Shown: positions 51,989 to 61,465, counted from the first letter of the stretch. The stretch is DNA of 64,000 bases from CAYJBH01 sp964369965 (GCA_964369965.1 CAYJGF010000016.1:1-64000), one strand, 5' to 3'. Numbers and translations: made by a program. The notes: a model not told the origin generated them from the letters alone.

Positions 51989-54088
51989 ATGTTTGAAAAT
52001 TACAAGAAGTTTGAGACGGTTTTAGCCGGTCGCCCGTTGAGCGTCGAGGTCGGCAAGATGTGTGGGCTTTCTAACGGCAGTTGCCTTGTCACATACGGTG
52101 AGACGGTGGTGCTTTGCAATGCCACTATGAGCCAAAAGCCGCGCGAGGGGATTGACTTTTTCCCCCTTTCGGTCGATTTTGAAGAGAAGTTGTATGCGGT
52201 AGGGCATATCCCCGGCAGCTTTATGCGCCGTGAGGGTCGCCCGTCGGAAAAAGCTGTGTTGACCTCCCGTGTGGTCGACCGCCCCATCCGTCCCCTATTC
52301 CCCAAAGATATGCGCAATGACGTCGCGGTTGTCATGACCGTCATGTCGGTCGATCAGGACTGCTCGCCCGAGGTTGTGGGCATGATAGGCACGTCCATCG
52401 CCCTCACCATCTCCGACATACCATGGAAAGGCCCCATCGGCGGTCTGTTCATGGGACTTTGTGACGGCGAGATAGTGGTCAACCCGACCGAGGCACAGCG
52501 CGAGGTCAGCGACCTGCAACTCACCGTAGCCGCCAGCCGTGAAAAGGTCATCATGATCGAGGCAGGCGCGAACGAGGTGGAGGAGTCCACCATGTTCGAG
52601 GCGATAAAAAAAGCGCATAGCGAGATAACAAAGGTCATAGAATTTATCGAGAGCATTCAGCGTGAGGTCGGCAAACAGAAAAAAGAGTTTCAGTCGATGG
52701 AGGTCAGCCACGAGTTATTTGACGCCATCAAAGACTTCTGCATTGAGGATGTGCGCGCCGCACTTGACACCGACGACAAGACGGTACGTGATGCCCGTTT
52801 AGCTCCGATTGTAACTAAAGTTCATGAGGAGTTTGACCCGACCCATCCGGACGAGATAGGCATGATAGACGAGTGCCTTTACAAACTGCAAAAATATGTT
52901 GTTCGCCGTTGGCTTTTAGACGACAACAAGCGTGTGGACGGTCGTGGTATCGACGAAATTCGCCCCCTTGCGGCGGAGGTCGGTCTGCTCCCGAGGGTTC
53001 ACGGCACCGGCATGTTCACCCGCGGTCAGACACAGGTGCTCACCACCGCGACACTCGGCTCACTGCGTGATGCTCAGCTGCTGGACGGCATTGATAAAGA
53101 GGAAAATAAGCGCTATATGCACCACTACAACTTCCCGCCCTACTCGGTCGGTGAGGCAAGAGGTATGCGTAGCCCCGGTCGTCGTGAAATAGGTCACGGC
53201 GCACTCGCCGAGCGTGCACTGCTCCCCATGATACCGCCCGAAAGCGAGTTCCCGTATGCTATTCGCCTTGTCAGTGAGGTTTTAAGCTCCAACGGTTCCA
53301 CCTCACAGGGTGCAATCTGCGGTTCAACCCTCGCACTGATGGACGCCGGTGTGCCCATCAAGGCACCGGTCGCCGGTATCTCTTGCGGACTTATCACCGA
53401 GGGTGATCGTTTTATGACCATGGTGGATATCCAAGGTGTCGAGGACTTCTTCGGTGACATGGACTTCAAGGTCGCCGGCACGAAAAAGGGTATCACCGCC
53501 ATTCAGATGGACCTTAAAAACGACGGTCTGACCTATGAGATAATCGACCAAGCTCTCACCAAGTGCCAAAAGGCGAGATACTATATACTCGATGAAATTA
53601 TGCTTAAAGCTATCGAAACACCGCGTGAGGTGCTGTCTAAATACGCGCCCAAGATGCGCACACTTCAGATAGACCCGGAGAAAATTCGTGATGTCATCGG
53701 CAAGGGCGGCAAGGTCATTCAGGAAATTTGTGCCGATACCGGTGCAAAGATTGACATTGAGGACGACGGTCGCGTCTATGTGCTCGCTGTCGAGCAGGAC
53801 AGCCTTGATAGGGCGATAAACATCATCAAGATGATCACCGAGGACCCGGAGGTCGGCGCAATCTACAAAGGACGTGTGACAAGGCTGATGACCTTCGGCG
53901 CGTTCGTCGAGATAGCACCCGGCAAGGAGGGGCTGTGCCACATTTCCAAGCTGGAAAAAAGCCGTGTAGAAAAGGTTGAGGACGTTGTCAGCGTCGGGGA
54001 CGAGGTCTTTGTCAAGGTGACCGAGATTGACTCACAAGGGCGCATCAACCTCTCTCGCAAGGACGCTTTAGAGGCGATGAACAAATAA
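51989..54088 (+). CDS. pnp: Polynucleotide phosphorylase
   Basis: PNPase degrades RNA 3' to 5' with phosphate and is part of the degradosome. The 699-residue protein has two RNase PH domains (first with SFMRREGRPSEKA, second with SNGSTSQGAIC and the catalytic region GDMDFKVAGT). A KH domain (VIGKGGKVIQEI near 565) and a C-terminal S1 domain (GRVTRLMTFGAFVEI near 630) follow. The frame is open upstream but ATG 51989, with ATGGAGAAAAAGA before it, matches the family start. Confidence 0.98.
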   Translation: MFENYKKFETVLAGRPLSVEVGKMCGLSNGSCLVTYGETVVLCNATMSQKPREGIDFFPLSVDFEEKLYAVGHIPGSFMRREGRPSEKAVLTSRVVDRPIRPLFPKDMRNDVAVVMTVMSVDQDCSPEVVGMIGTSIALTISDIPWKGPIGGLFMGLCDGEIVVNPTEAQREVSDLQLTVAASREKVIMIEAGANEVEESTMFEAIKKAHSEITKVIEFIESIQREVGKQKKEFQSMEVSHELFDAIKDFCIEDVRAALDTDDKTVRDARLAPIVTKVHEEFDPTHPDEIGMIDECLYKLQKYVVRRWLLDDNKRVDGRGIDEIRPLAAEVGLLPRVHGTGMFTRGQTQVLTTATLGSLRDAQLLDGIDKEENKRYMHHYNFPPYSVGEARGMRSPGRREIGHGALAERALLPMIPPESEFPYAIRLVSEVLSSNGSTSQGAICGSTLALMDAGVPIKAPVAGISCGLITEGDRFMTMVDIQGVEDFFGDMDFKVAGTKKGITAIQMDLKNDGLTYEIIDQALTKCQKARYYILDEIMLKAIETPREVLSKYAPKMRTLQIDPEKIRDVIGKGGKVIQEICADTGAKIDIEDDGRVYVLAVEQDSLDRAINIIKMITEDPEVGAIYKGRVTRLMTFGAFVEIAPGKEGLCHISKLEKSRVEKVEDVVSVGDEVFVKVTEIDSQGRINLSRKDALEAMNK

Positions 54089-54102
54089 CAATAAAGAACA
54101 AA

Positions 54103-54148
54103 AAACCGACAAATTTACCCCTGGTGGGTCTTTGTCGGTTTGGCTTTT
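54103..54148 (+). terminator. pnp terminator
   Basis: AAACCGACAAA (54103-54113) pairs with TTTGTCGGTTT (54131-54141), followed by GGCTTTTTTT. Confidence 0.8.
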
Positions 54149-54165
54149 TTTAGACCGGAGGACAT

Positions 54166-55005
54166 ATGATAAAAACATTGATAGGCGGCATATTGGTCGG
54201 CATGGCGAACATTATCCCGGGGGTCAGCGGTGGCACCATGATGGTTATACTCGGAATTTTCAATCGCTTGATGGAGAGTATAAACGCCGTCTTTTCTCTC
54301 AATTTCAAGATAATAAAGAAGAATCTGCTTTTTATAATCATGCTACTTATCGGTGTGGGGATAGGTCTTGTCCTATTTGCAAACGTGTTGGAGCTTGCCT
54401 TTGCAAACTACCCCACACAGACAATGTTTTGCTTTATCGGCATGGTTGCATTCTCCGTCCCAATCCTTGTCAAACAGGAGATGAAAAGCGACCGGTTTGA
54501 GCCGCTCCCTTTTGTGCTCGGCTGTGCCGTGGTGCTTATCATGGCGTTCTTTGCGCCGGAGCAGGTCGACGAGGTTATCAACGAGTTCCCTCAGTTGTCG
54601 GCGCTCTACCTTTTAAGGATGTTATTTATAGGTGCGATTGCAGGCGGTGTTATGTTTATCCCCGGGGTAAGCGGCAGTATGCTCCTTTTGATAATCGGGC
54701 AATACTATCTGTTCAACTCACTGGTGGCGAACGTGACCACCTTTAGGCTCGATGTTTTGGTGCCGGTGGGTGTCATGGGTGTCGGCATAGTGCTCGGTAT
54801 TGGTCTTAGCTCAAAACTCACCTCCATGGCTTTAACAAAAAATCATTCCGCCACCATGAACGTTATACTCGGGCTGGTCGTATCCAGCACACTGGTGTTA
54901 ATACCGTTTGATGCTACCTACAACATCCCCGTTATTTTAGGCTCACTCGGCACATTTATATTCGGCGGTGTTGCGGTGACACTTCTTGCAAGGCTTGCGC
55001 GTTGA
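54166..55005 (+). CDS. DUF368 undecaprenyl-phosphate flippase (PopT type)
   Basis: The 279-residue polytopic protein matches DUF368, a family shown in other bacteria to recycle undecaprenyl phosphate across the membrane for wall and polymer synthesis. It has two inverted halves, each with an IIPGVSGG-like motif (MANIIPGVSGGTM near 13 and VMFIPGVSGSMLL near 163). About eight membrane helices are visible. The start follows CGGAGG. It converges with the SGNH hydrolase gene. Confidence 0.9.
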   Translation: MIKTLIGGILVGMANIIPGVSGGTMMVILGIFNRLMESINAVFSLNFKIIKKNLLFIIMLLIGVGIGLVLFANVLELAFANYPTQTMFCFIGMVAFSVPILVKQEMKSDRFEPLPFVLGCAVVLIMAFFAPEQVDEVINEFPQLSALYLLRMLFIGAIAGGVMFIPGVSGSMLLLIIGQYYLFNSLVANVTTFRLDVLVPVGVMGVGIVLGIGLSSKLTSMALTKNHSATMNVILGLVVSSTLVLIPFDATYNIPVILGSLGTFIFGGVAVTLLARLAR

Positions 55006-55006
55006 T

Positions 55007-55633
55007 TTAGATAACCTTTAACTCCTCGAGCGCCCTCAAATACTCTTTAGCTATGAGGGCGTGCCCGATGTCGGTTGGGTGGACGGAGTCGGCGGCTATC
55101 TCCTCGTCGGTGTAGCCGGCTAAAATATACTGCATGAGAAGACCGTCGGTCGCGATATATGCGTCGGCGTATTTTCTTGCAAGCTCGCGAATTATGCCGA
55201 TCTTCGGGTCGAGGTCCTCCCTCCAGAGTATGCGCTCCGGCACCGAGTTGAGCAAAAACGGCTCCATAATAATTATCTTGGTATTCGGCAGGTCGCGTTT
55301 TATGTCGGACAGTAGGGTGTTATATATGTGCTTGAAATCTACCGGCATGGTCTCATCGTTTGAGTCGTATCTGCGCCAGGTGTCGTTGATGCCGATAAGT
55401 ATCGATATTATGTCCGGTTTAATGTGGAGGATATCCTCCTCATATCGAGCGAGCAAGTCTTTAACTCGGTTGCCGGATATGCCACGGTTGATAAATTGAA
55501 CCTCTTTTTTGGGGTAGAGGGTGCAAAAAACTTCCGAGACCTTTTTTGCGTACCCCTCGCCGAGTGAATCCTCGCGCCGCTTTTTGCGGTCGCAGTCGGT
55601 GATAGAATCGCCTTGAAATAATATCTTAATCAT
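55007..55633 (-). CDS. SGNH/GDSL-family hydrolase
   Basis: The 208-residue protein has the four SGNH blocks: GDS with nucleophile Ser10 in LFQGDSIT, the Gly of block II (NRGISGNRV), GINDTW for block III, and DSVHPTDIGH with catalytic Asp and His for block V. It lacks a signal peptide, so it is cytoplasmic, and may be an acetyl- or thioesterase. AGGGAG precedes the ATG. Confidence 0.9.
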   Translation of the reverse strand: MIKILFQGDSITDCDRKKRREDSLGEGYAKKVSEVFCTLYPKKEVQFINRGISGNRVKDLLARYEEDILHIKPDIISILIGINDTWRRYDSNDETMPVDFKHIYNTLLSDIKRDLPNTKIIIMEPFLLNSVPERILWREDLDPKIGIIRELARKYADAYIATDGLLMQYILAGYTDEEIAADSVHPTDIGHALIAKEYLRALEELKVI

Positions 55634-55790
55634 GGTTTATCTCCCTAACTATTATTTTTTAATGATATCATAGAGATAAAGTTTTTTCAAGTGGGAATAT
55701 TTTACAGTAAATCATAATGTTATAACTTTCGCCTTTTGATTAAAATGGTGAAGGTATAAAGAACACAGAATTAAAAAACAGGCATTAAAC

Positions 55791-55840
55791 AAGCAATCGC
55801 CTATCGGATCTCTACTCCGATAGGCGATTGCTTTGTTTTT
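55791..55840. terminator. Long perfect hairpin terminator
   Basis: An 18-bp stem AAGCAATCGCCTATCGGA (55791-55808) with its complement (55816-55833) and 7-nt loop has TGTTTTT on the plus strand. It lies 42 nt after the minus-strand stop at 55883, so it probably ends that gene and may also act on the plus strand. Confidence 0.85.
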
Positions 55841-55882
55841 AAACTGCTGTGACATTGTTATTATCTGACAAAGCCTCAACAT

Positions 55883-56962
55883 TTACATCTCAAGTAAAAT
55901 ACGCTCAGCGGCATGAAAATTTCTGGTATACAATTCATCTTTCAAAATATGTGGTTTTGCGCCGATAGCTTTTATCTTTTCATAAGTTTTTCTTCTTTCG
56001 ATTGGCGCTTGCTTTTTTATCAAAATACTTAAAATAGTAGAATACCAGATATTAATATTATGGCTCTTTACATAGCGGGGGTCCTCTGCAATTTTTTCGG
56101 CACGCTGGGCGCTATGTGCAGCGTCTTTTCCGCTTTGTCTGCAGCAAAGGTGAAAAATCCCAATCATATATTGCAGCGCAATCTCCTCATTTTCGGCAAG
56201 CTGTGTCTGCGCCGTCAAATATTCCAGCGTATCCACCATGCCATACGCGTCCTTTTCGGACACATGTTTGTTGGCACACAGCGCCACAAGCGAAACTGCG
56301 TAGCACCTCGCAATACCTAAATGATTATCTTCTATGGATGCAAAAACATGGGCCAGTTTTTGTAAAGTTTCATACGCGCTGTCCACATCGCCCATCTTAC
56401 TTTGCTTGCAGCACAAATGCTCCAGTGCAAGGGCATATTGAAACATATTGTCGTAATCCTCAAAAGCGCAGGTGCTCTGGGCATAGTCTTCCATCAAAGC
56501 GATGACCTGCTTTCCGCGCGGCGGTTTATGTTTGACTGCAAGAGCTCTGAGCGCGCAAAGATAGCTGTGGGCAAAAAGAGGAGAATCCCTGTAAAAGGGC
56601 TCTTCAAGAATGCTTTCCAGTTTTTTAAGTGTATCCTCCGCTCCTTTTATGTCCTGGCGTCCGCATAGGCAGCTCAGGCATTTTGCATATTGCGCCATAA
56701 AAACGTTGTGATCCGCAAATGTGGGGTTATATAACAGACGTTCAAGTTTCTGCACCGTTTCGCTCGGTTTGATGCCGCCCGCCTCGCACAGGCGGCAAAC
56801 AACATCAGCAACAAGCGCGCCACACTCATCTGTGTCAAGCGGCTCATCCTCCAGCAGCGCTTTTATTTCTGCAATAATTTGCTTTTCCTGCGCTTTGCCA
56901 TGCGCTTCAAGGTAAGCCAGAAAACTGCCCGAAAAACTGACAATCACTTTGTTGTTTTCCAT
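55883..56962 (-). CDS. Helical-repeat (TPR-like) protein of unknown function
   Basis: I do not recognise this 359-residue protein. It is almost all alpha-helical, with repeated helix pairs of about 40 residues carrying C-x-C or CCR/CLC positions (LSCLCGRQD near 105, LEHLCCKQS near 195, FHLCCRQS near 275). That regularity fits TPR or related helical repeats and suggests protein binding. It has no signal peptide or membrane helix. It is last in a minus-strand cluster and begins 6 nt after a coupled 35-aa ORF stop. ATG 56962 is preferred over TTG 56971. Confidence 0.6.
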   Translation of the reverse strand: MENNKVIVSFSGSFLAYLEAHGKAQEKQIIAEIKALLEDEPLDTDECGALVADVVCRLCEAGGIKPSETVQKLERLLYNPTFADHNVFMAQYAKCLSCLCGRQDIKGAEDTLKKLESILEEPFYRDSPLFAHSYLCALRALAVKHKPPRGKQVIALMEDYAQSTCAFEDYDNMFQYALALEHLCCKQSKMGDVDSAYETLQKLAHVFASIEDNHLGIARCYAVSLVALCANKHVSEKDAYGMVDTLEYLTAQTQLAENEEIALQYMIGIFHLCCRQSGKDAAHSAQRAEKIAEDPRYVKSHNINIWYSTILSILIKKQAPIERRKTYEKIKAIGAKPHILKDELYTRNFHAAERILLEM

Positions 56963-56967
56963 CGTTA

Positions 56968-57075
56968 TCAATTCACCTGCTCAGTATGCCAAAGAATGTT
57001 AATCAAAATTCCACCCACTCTTGCGCCCATTCGGTAGAGTCTTGCGCCTTTGCCGTACTGCACTTGGTTTTGCAT
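56968..57075 (-). CDS. Possible 35-aa small protein
   Basis: A short frame begins at ATG 57075 with GGAGG 6 nt upstream and encodes 35 residues (MQNQVQYGKGARLYRMG near the start, ending HTEQVN). Its stop lies 5 nt before the next gene's ATG, consistent with coupling. It is amphipathic with one hydrophobic stretch (VGGILINIL). No homologue is known to me and it may only be a leader; it is too short for routine gene calling. Confidence 0.4.
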   Translation of the reverse strand: MQNQVQYGKGARLYRMGARVGGILINILWHTEQVN

Positions 57076-57115
57076 TTCATGCCTCCGTTTCAAAAAGTGG
57101 GTTTTCTTGTCAATT

Positions 57116-57925
57116 CTATGTGCGGCCTATAATATGCTGTTCGCACCAGGTTTTCATTTCCTGCGCCAGTGCTTTGGAATTTTTAGAGTTCCACCCTGCT
57201 TGGGAATAGTGTGCCATGCAGTTTGGAGGCACGTTTAGCATCTCCCGCTGCTGTGCAGGTAGCCACGCGAGGTACTTTTTCAGATAACTCTCGCTTTCTC
57301 TACCTATAGGTACAAGCAGAATATTGCCGAGGGTGGGCGCACTTTCGCGCAAAAGTGCAAGTTCGTTTCGTAAAATTTTAAAGTTATGTTCCATCGCATC
57401 ATCTGTTAACTCTAACTTTCCCGAATTCGGTTCGATGTAAAGGTTGTTTTCTGTGTCCTGAAATTTCACAATGTCCGTCATATAGGCTCCCTCAAAAGGC
57501 AGCTCCAACTCGGTGAGATATTCCTTCAGGTACTTTTCCGAGGGCATTTCAACTAAAACGGGCACCTTATCTTTAGACCATCTTTTGTGGAAAAAGTGCC
57601 AAGGTTCTGTCATTGTATCCATGGAGCCGGGATTCAGGCCAAGCAGAACAAGGTTGCCGCACAGCTTGTCGCCAAATGCGGGGTTCTTTTTGGTGTATGC
57701 CTCTTCACAGGGGTCACTGAGCAAAAAGTCCAAGTCTTCGCCCTGCACAAGCCAGGTGGAGAGGTAGGCGTCAACCGGTTTGCCGTTGATGTTAGCGCCG
57801 TTTTCCTTTGTTAATCCGCAGGTTTTCAGGGCGTTGAACGTGCTGTAGCTCACCCCATATTTAAGTTCAAATGTGCCTGTGGGCGCGCATTGCCCGTAGA
57901 TTTTGCTGTTTTGCCGCATTGCCAT
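57116..57925 (-). CDS. Uracil-DNA-glycosylase-like protein
   Basis: The 269-residue protein has an N-terminal lead region and then GNLVLLGLNPGSM at about 95, which matches the motif A of uracil-DNA-glycosylase-superfamily proteins (GxxPG type), and NILLVPIGRESESYL near 205. The later NCMAHYSQAGWNSK near 240 occupies the place of motif B but is not the classical HPS sequence. It could be a DNA glycosylase, or an inactive relative. AAGGAAG before ATG 57925 is used rather than an upstream in-frame ATG. Confidence 0.55.
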   Translation of the reverse strand: MAMRQNSKIYGQCAPTGTFELKYGVSYSTFNALKTCGLTKENGANINGKPVDAYLSTWLVQGEDLDFLLSDPCEEAYTKKNPAFGDKLCGNLVLLGLNPGSMDTMTEPWHFFHKRWSKDKVPVLVEMPSEKYLKEYLTELELPFEGAYMTDIVKFQDTENNLYIEPNSGKLELTDDAMEHNFKILRNELALLRESAPTLGNILLVPIGRESESYLKKYLAWLPAQQREMLNVPPNCMAHYSQAGWNSKNSKALAQEMKTWCEQHIIGRT

Positions 57926-57987
57926 CTTTTTTCTTCCTTTCAGTTTCATGTGGGTGAATTAATTTATTTTAAAACTTATGGCTCTCC

Positions 57988-60246
57988 CTATTTTCCGCTC
58001 ACTCTTTTTAAATAGATCTCCACTTCCTTTACACCGCCCATGGCAGCTTGCTGGTACCAGTGCCAGGCCCTGTCCATCATCGGCGGGGAATAATAATGTT
58101 GGTACAGGTTGCCCAGGTTACACATTGCCGCAAAATTACCCTTGCTTGCGGCCTTAATCCAAAATTTCTCTGCTCCGGCAACATCATTATTTTTCAGGCA
58201 CTGGTGTCCCTTGTCCAATTCTCTGCGTCCTTTGGCATACTGCTTTGCAACACCCTTGATGAAGCCTACCGGTGGCACCGTTCCCGGTGGTACGTTAATG
58301 TCAAATAGCTTTCCTTTGTCGTCAAACGCTCCATAACCCCCGGTGGACGATGTTTGGCTTTTGCTTATGACTTTAATCATATCAGCCGCACCGGTGTCAC
58401 CCGCGGCATCCGCCATTTTGAAATACCGAAGGGCCGATTCTGTATCCTTAAGCAAGTAATAAAGACTCCCGGTCATGAACATGGCCTCCGAACTACCGGC
58501 GTCGGCTGCAATTTTATAATAGTGCAGAGCATCTTCATGTTTTTTATTCTGTGAAAAAATAGTTCCGACAGACATCGCCGCGTTGATGTTGCCAAAGTCT
58601 GCTGCCTTCATATAGAAGTCAACGGCTTTGTTCACGTCTATTTCCAAGCCTTTGCCAAACTGATATCTCTTCCCACAGAGCATCAGTGGCTCGGCGGCCG
58701 CAGAGACGCCAAGGCGCGCCGCATTATAATAATAGTCCGCTGCGTTTTTGTAGTCTCCCTTTTTATTGAAAATCTCGGCCATCACAAAAACCGCATCGGG
58801 ATAGTCGGCTTTAGCGGCCTGCATATAAAAGTCAAATGCTTTGTCAATATCCTGCGGAACACCCCTGCCATGCTGCAGCCGTTCGGCTTCCTCGAAAAGC
58901 TCTTTTGGGCTTTTTGCGGTGTTTTCACTTTTGGGCTCGGCGGCTTTTTGCGGTGTTTTTTTTGCCACAACGTCACCGGCAATCCAATTGTGGTAGTCTT
59001 TCGCGATAGAGTCCATATACGATAGGGTGATAATTTCCACAATTGATGCCAACGGTTCAAACTGGTATTGATTCAAAAAGTCTATTTGACCGGTTTCCAG
59101 CATTGGCCTTGTATTTTGCTCCACCAAGCCTTGGAATTGCGTTATCGCATTGTTATTCTCCAGGAACGTTCTATACACCTTGTAGGGTGTATATTCCAGA
59201 CAAAAATCCGTCTGATCTCCAAGCCACAAATGGTAGTGATTGTACACGGAAATAGTGACGGCAAGGCACTCTCCCATGCACAGGTTTACAATGATATTCA
59301 GCAGGTCGCGTGAAAACGACTCCACCGCTGTTGATTTTGTATACACCTGCAGTTTTTTCAGTGCCGCATTCTGCGCGCGCTCGTCCAGGTTTTCATCCTC
59401 ACGCAGCTGGAGGAAGTCAATATAATCTTTTTTGCCGTCTTCCGACACCTTTGGCCGTGGGGATGTAGATATGATTAGCCAATTGTGATAAGCTTGCCGT
59501 TCAAAGGTTGCAAAAACGTTAGCTGTGAGATAGATATATGTGACCAGGCTGTTCATCTGCGTCTCGTTCAAGGGAACGTTTCCAATTGAGCTGATTACAT
59601 CATTCGCGCTCATGAAAGCCCATTGGCTCACCACAGAGCTTGCGTCCCCTTCTTTCAGCCAGGTAAGAAAATTGCCGGGATCTTTCCACACCGGTGCGTC
59701 AATGGCTTCGCTTTGAGCCACAGGCGGCGTGCTTGTTTTTTCAGTGGGAGGCTTTGAAGGTGCTTGTTTCGCAGTTTTTGGTGACGCCTTTGCAGGTTTG
59801 GGTTCTTTTTTGTCCGCTGCCGCTTTGCTGTTTTTTGGCGCAGGCTTGGATGTGTTTTTTGCTTCGCCCACCGGCACGCCATCGTGCAGTTCGGTAATAT
59901 CATAACCTAAAGCACGGGCATGGGGCAGAAAGTTGTAAATATTGAGGCGATGCCAGCGGTTGCTTACCGCTATTGTAGCCCCCATCACGGGAATTAAATC
60001 GACAGGCTTTAAAAAATACCTCCCCTCAAGTTTTGGGGTAATTTTGGAATTATCTTCCACAAGGTGCAGTGTACCCTCGGCCATGAGAGAATCGGGGAAT
60101 GCCTCGCGCAGTGCTTCCATGTTTGTGCCGTTGTGGGTGGCGGCAAAGTCTTTAATTATCGCCAGCACCAGACGCCCCATGGTGTAGGTTTCGCCATTAA
60201 AAACAAAACTTCTTTTTATGGATACGTCCTGCATATTATCGCTCAT
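57988..60246 (-). CDS. Sel1-repeat protein with novel N-terminal domain
   Basis: The 752-residue cytoplasmic protein has three parts. Residues 1-118 form a compact domain with NGETYTMGRLVLAIIKDF, FLKPVDLIPV and AVSNRWHRLNIYNFLPHA, a pattern I have met as a stand-alone module in predicted defence or restriction-linked proteins, though I cannot name it. A Lys/Pro/Ala-rich linker follows to about 190. A helical middle region (to about 455) precedes four or five Sel1-type repeats, such as GRGVPQDIDKAFDFYMQAA and FGKGLEIDVNKAVDFYMKAA. AGGAGG precedes the ATG. It lies 15 nt after the regulator gene. Confidence 0.65.
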   Translation of the reverse strand: MSDNMQDVSIKRSFVFNGETYTMGRLVLAIIKDFAATHNGTNMEALREAFPDSLMAEGTLHLVEDNSKITPKLEGRYFLKPVDLIPVMGATIAVSNRWHRLNIYNFLPHARALGYDITELHDGVPVGEAKNTSKPAPKNSKAAADKKEPKPAKASPKTAKQAPSKPPTEKTSTPPVAQSEAIDAPVWKDPGNFLTWLKEGDASSVVSQWAFMSANDVISSIGNVPLNETQMNSLVTYIYLTANVFATFERQAYHNWLIISTSPRPKVSEDGKKDYIDFLQLREDENLDERAQNAALKKLQVYTKSTAVESFSRDLLNIIVNLCMGECLAVTISVYNHYHLWLGDQTDFCLEYTPYKVYRTFLENNNAITQFQGLVEQNTRPMLETGQIDFLNQYQFEPLASIVEIITLSYMDSIAKDYHNWIAGDVVAKKTPQKAAEPKSENTAKSPKELFEEAERLQHGRGVPQDIDKAFDFYMQAAKADYPDAVFVMAEIFNKKGDYKNAADYYYNAARLGVSAAAEPLMLCGKRYQFGKGLEIDVNKAVDFYMKAADFGNINAAMSVGTIFSQNKKHEDALHYYKIAADAGSSEAMFMTGSLYYLLKDTESALRYFKMADAAGDTGAADMIKVISKSQTSSTGGYGAFDDKGKLFDINVPPGTVPPVGFIKGVAKQYAKGRRELDKGHQCLKNNDVAGAEKFWIKAASKGNFAAMCNLGNLYQHYYSPPMMDRAWHWYQQAAMGGVKEVEIYLKRVSGK

Positions 60247-60261
60247 TTATTTGTCCTCCTA

Positions 60262-61305
60262 TTAATTTTCTTTTGAAATTTGCCACTGTAAATGGGTGGA
60301 TGTTTCAGTTTTTCCCTGTATCATGTTCATGATTTTGGTGGCGGCAAGTTTTCCAATGGTTTCCTGCGGGTAGTTCAGCGTGGTTATTTTTCCGGGTATA
60401 CACTGTGAAAATTCAGTCTTGTCAAACGCCAAAAACTCAAAACCCGGTGGAATTTTTATGCCATGTCGGTGCAGTACCTGATAAAACTCAAATGCCACTT
60501 CATCGTTAAAACAGACAACGGCGCTGCACTTTTTCACACAAGACAAAGCAAAGTTTTCAAGCGGTTTGCGCAAGTTGGTGCTGGTATACCACAAAAGGTT
60601 GTTGTCACTCAATGAAAGCCCATGTCCGCTTACAGTTCTTGCGAGCCCACTGTACCGCAAAACGCTCTCTTGGTCGTCTGCCTTAAATACTCCGGCAAAA
60701 TTCTTGTGCCCTTTTGAAATAATATAATTGCCGCACAGTTCGCCGCCTTGTACATTGTCCATGGAAAGATGGACTGCTTCTTCAATTTCCCTGTAGCACG
60801 AATTGATGAATACAAGCGGAATGTCCTGTGAAATTATTTCTTCGTACAATGCAATGTTTGGGTTAGGGATGGTGGACAGCACACCTTCCACAATTATACC
60901 GTCAACATTTTTGCCTAACAAATCTTCAACCGCTCGGCGTTCCAAATCGAAACGATTCTTTGTGGTGGCAATCAGCGGGTAATGACCGCCATCAATTAGC
61001 GCATTTTCTATGCTAAGCAGCGTGTTTGCAAAATTTGGCAGCGAAATGTGGTTGGCAACCACTGCCACCATACCGCTTTTTTGACGGCGCGCTTTCTTCA
61101 GAACAAAGTTGCCGCTGCCATGCACCTGCTTCAACACCCTTTCCTCACAAAGAATGCTAACTGCCTTGCGAACGGTTTGGCGGCTATACTGATATTTTTC
61201 AGCAAGTTCGCGCTCTGCGGGCAAAGGTTCACCAACATGATATTCGCCCGAATCAATCGCTTTTCGAATGATTTCTGCCAACCGATCGTATTTATAGTTT
61301 TTCAT
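60262..61305 (-). CDS. GntR/LacI-hybrid repressor (AraR-like)
   Basis: The 347-residue protein has an N-terminal GntR-type winged helix (about 5-70: DRLAEIIRKAIDSGEYHVG, PLPAERELAEKYQYSRQTV) and a C-terminal LacI-type periplasmic-binding-like sensor (about 85-347: VAVVANHISLP, VDGIIVEG and FNDEVAFEFYQVL). This layout is that of AraR, the arabinose repressor, but sugar-binding residues were not checked and no arabinose genes are nearby. ATG 61305 follows AGGGTG; longer upstream frames are unsupported. A palindrome sits in its leader. Confidence 0.8.
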   Translation of the reverse strand: MKNYKYDRLAEIIRKAIDSGEYHVGEPLPAERELAEKYQYSRQTVRKAVSILCEERVLKQVHGSGNFVLKKARRQKSGMVAVVANHISLPNFANTLLSIENALIDGGHYPLIATTKNRFDLERRAVEDLLGKNVDGIIVEGVLSTIPNPNIALYEEIISQDIPLVFINSCYREIEEAVHLSMDNVQGGELCGNYIISKGHKNFAGVFKADDQESVLRYSGLARTVSGHGLSLSDNNLLWYTSTNLRKPLENFALSCVKKCSAVVCFNDEVAFEFYQVLHRHGIKIPPGFEFLAFDKTEFSQCIPGKITTLNYPQETIGKLAATKIMNMIQGKTETSTHLQWQISKEN

Positions 61306-61403
61306 TGTCACCCTACATGCTAACATGCTCACTATTGCTCCCCAATTAAATCTTGGACAAAAGATTGGCAAGGGATTTTGTCCGCAATTCAAGGAAAAGG
61401 TTC

Positions 61404-61465
61404 TTTTTAATGCTTTTTGCATTAAAAACGGTTCTTGTATAATCAAATCACTTCAAAATTATCAA
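61404..61465 (-). promoter_or_regulatory. Promoter and operator-like palindrome of the AraR-like gene
   Basis: On the minus strand TTGATA (61460-61465) and TATACA (61436-61441) are 18 nt apart. Just downstream is the palindrome TTTTTAATGC-TTTTT-GCATTAAAAA (61404-61428), with perfect 10-bp arms, well placed for autorepression. It does not match the AraR consensus I know. Confidence 0.5.

Noticed and set aside
52295..52711. Open frame antisense to pnp
   Set aside because: Composition follows the antisense of pnp and no start signal is seen.
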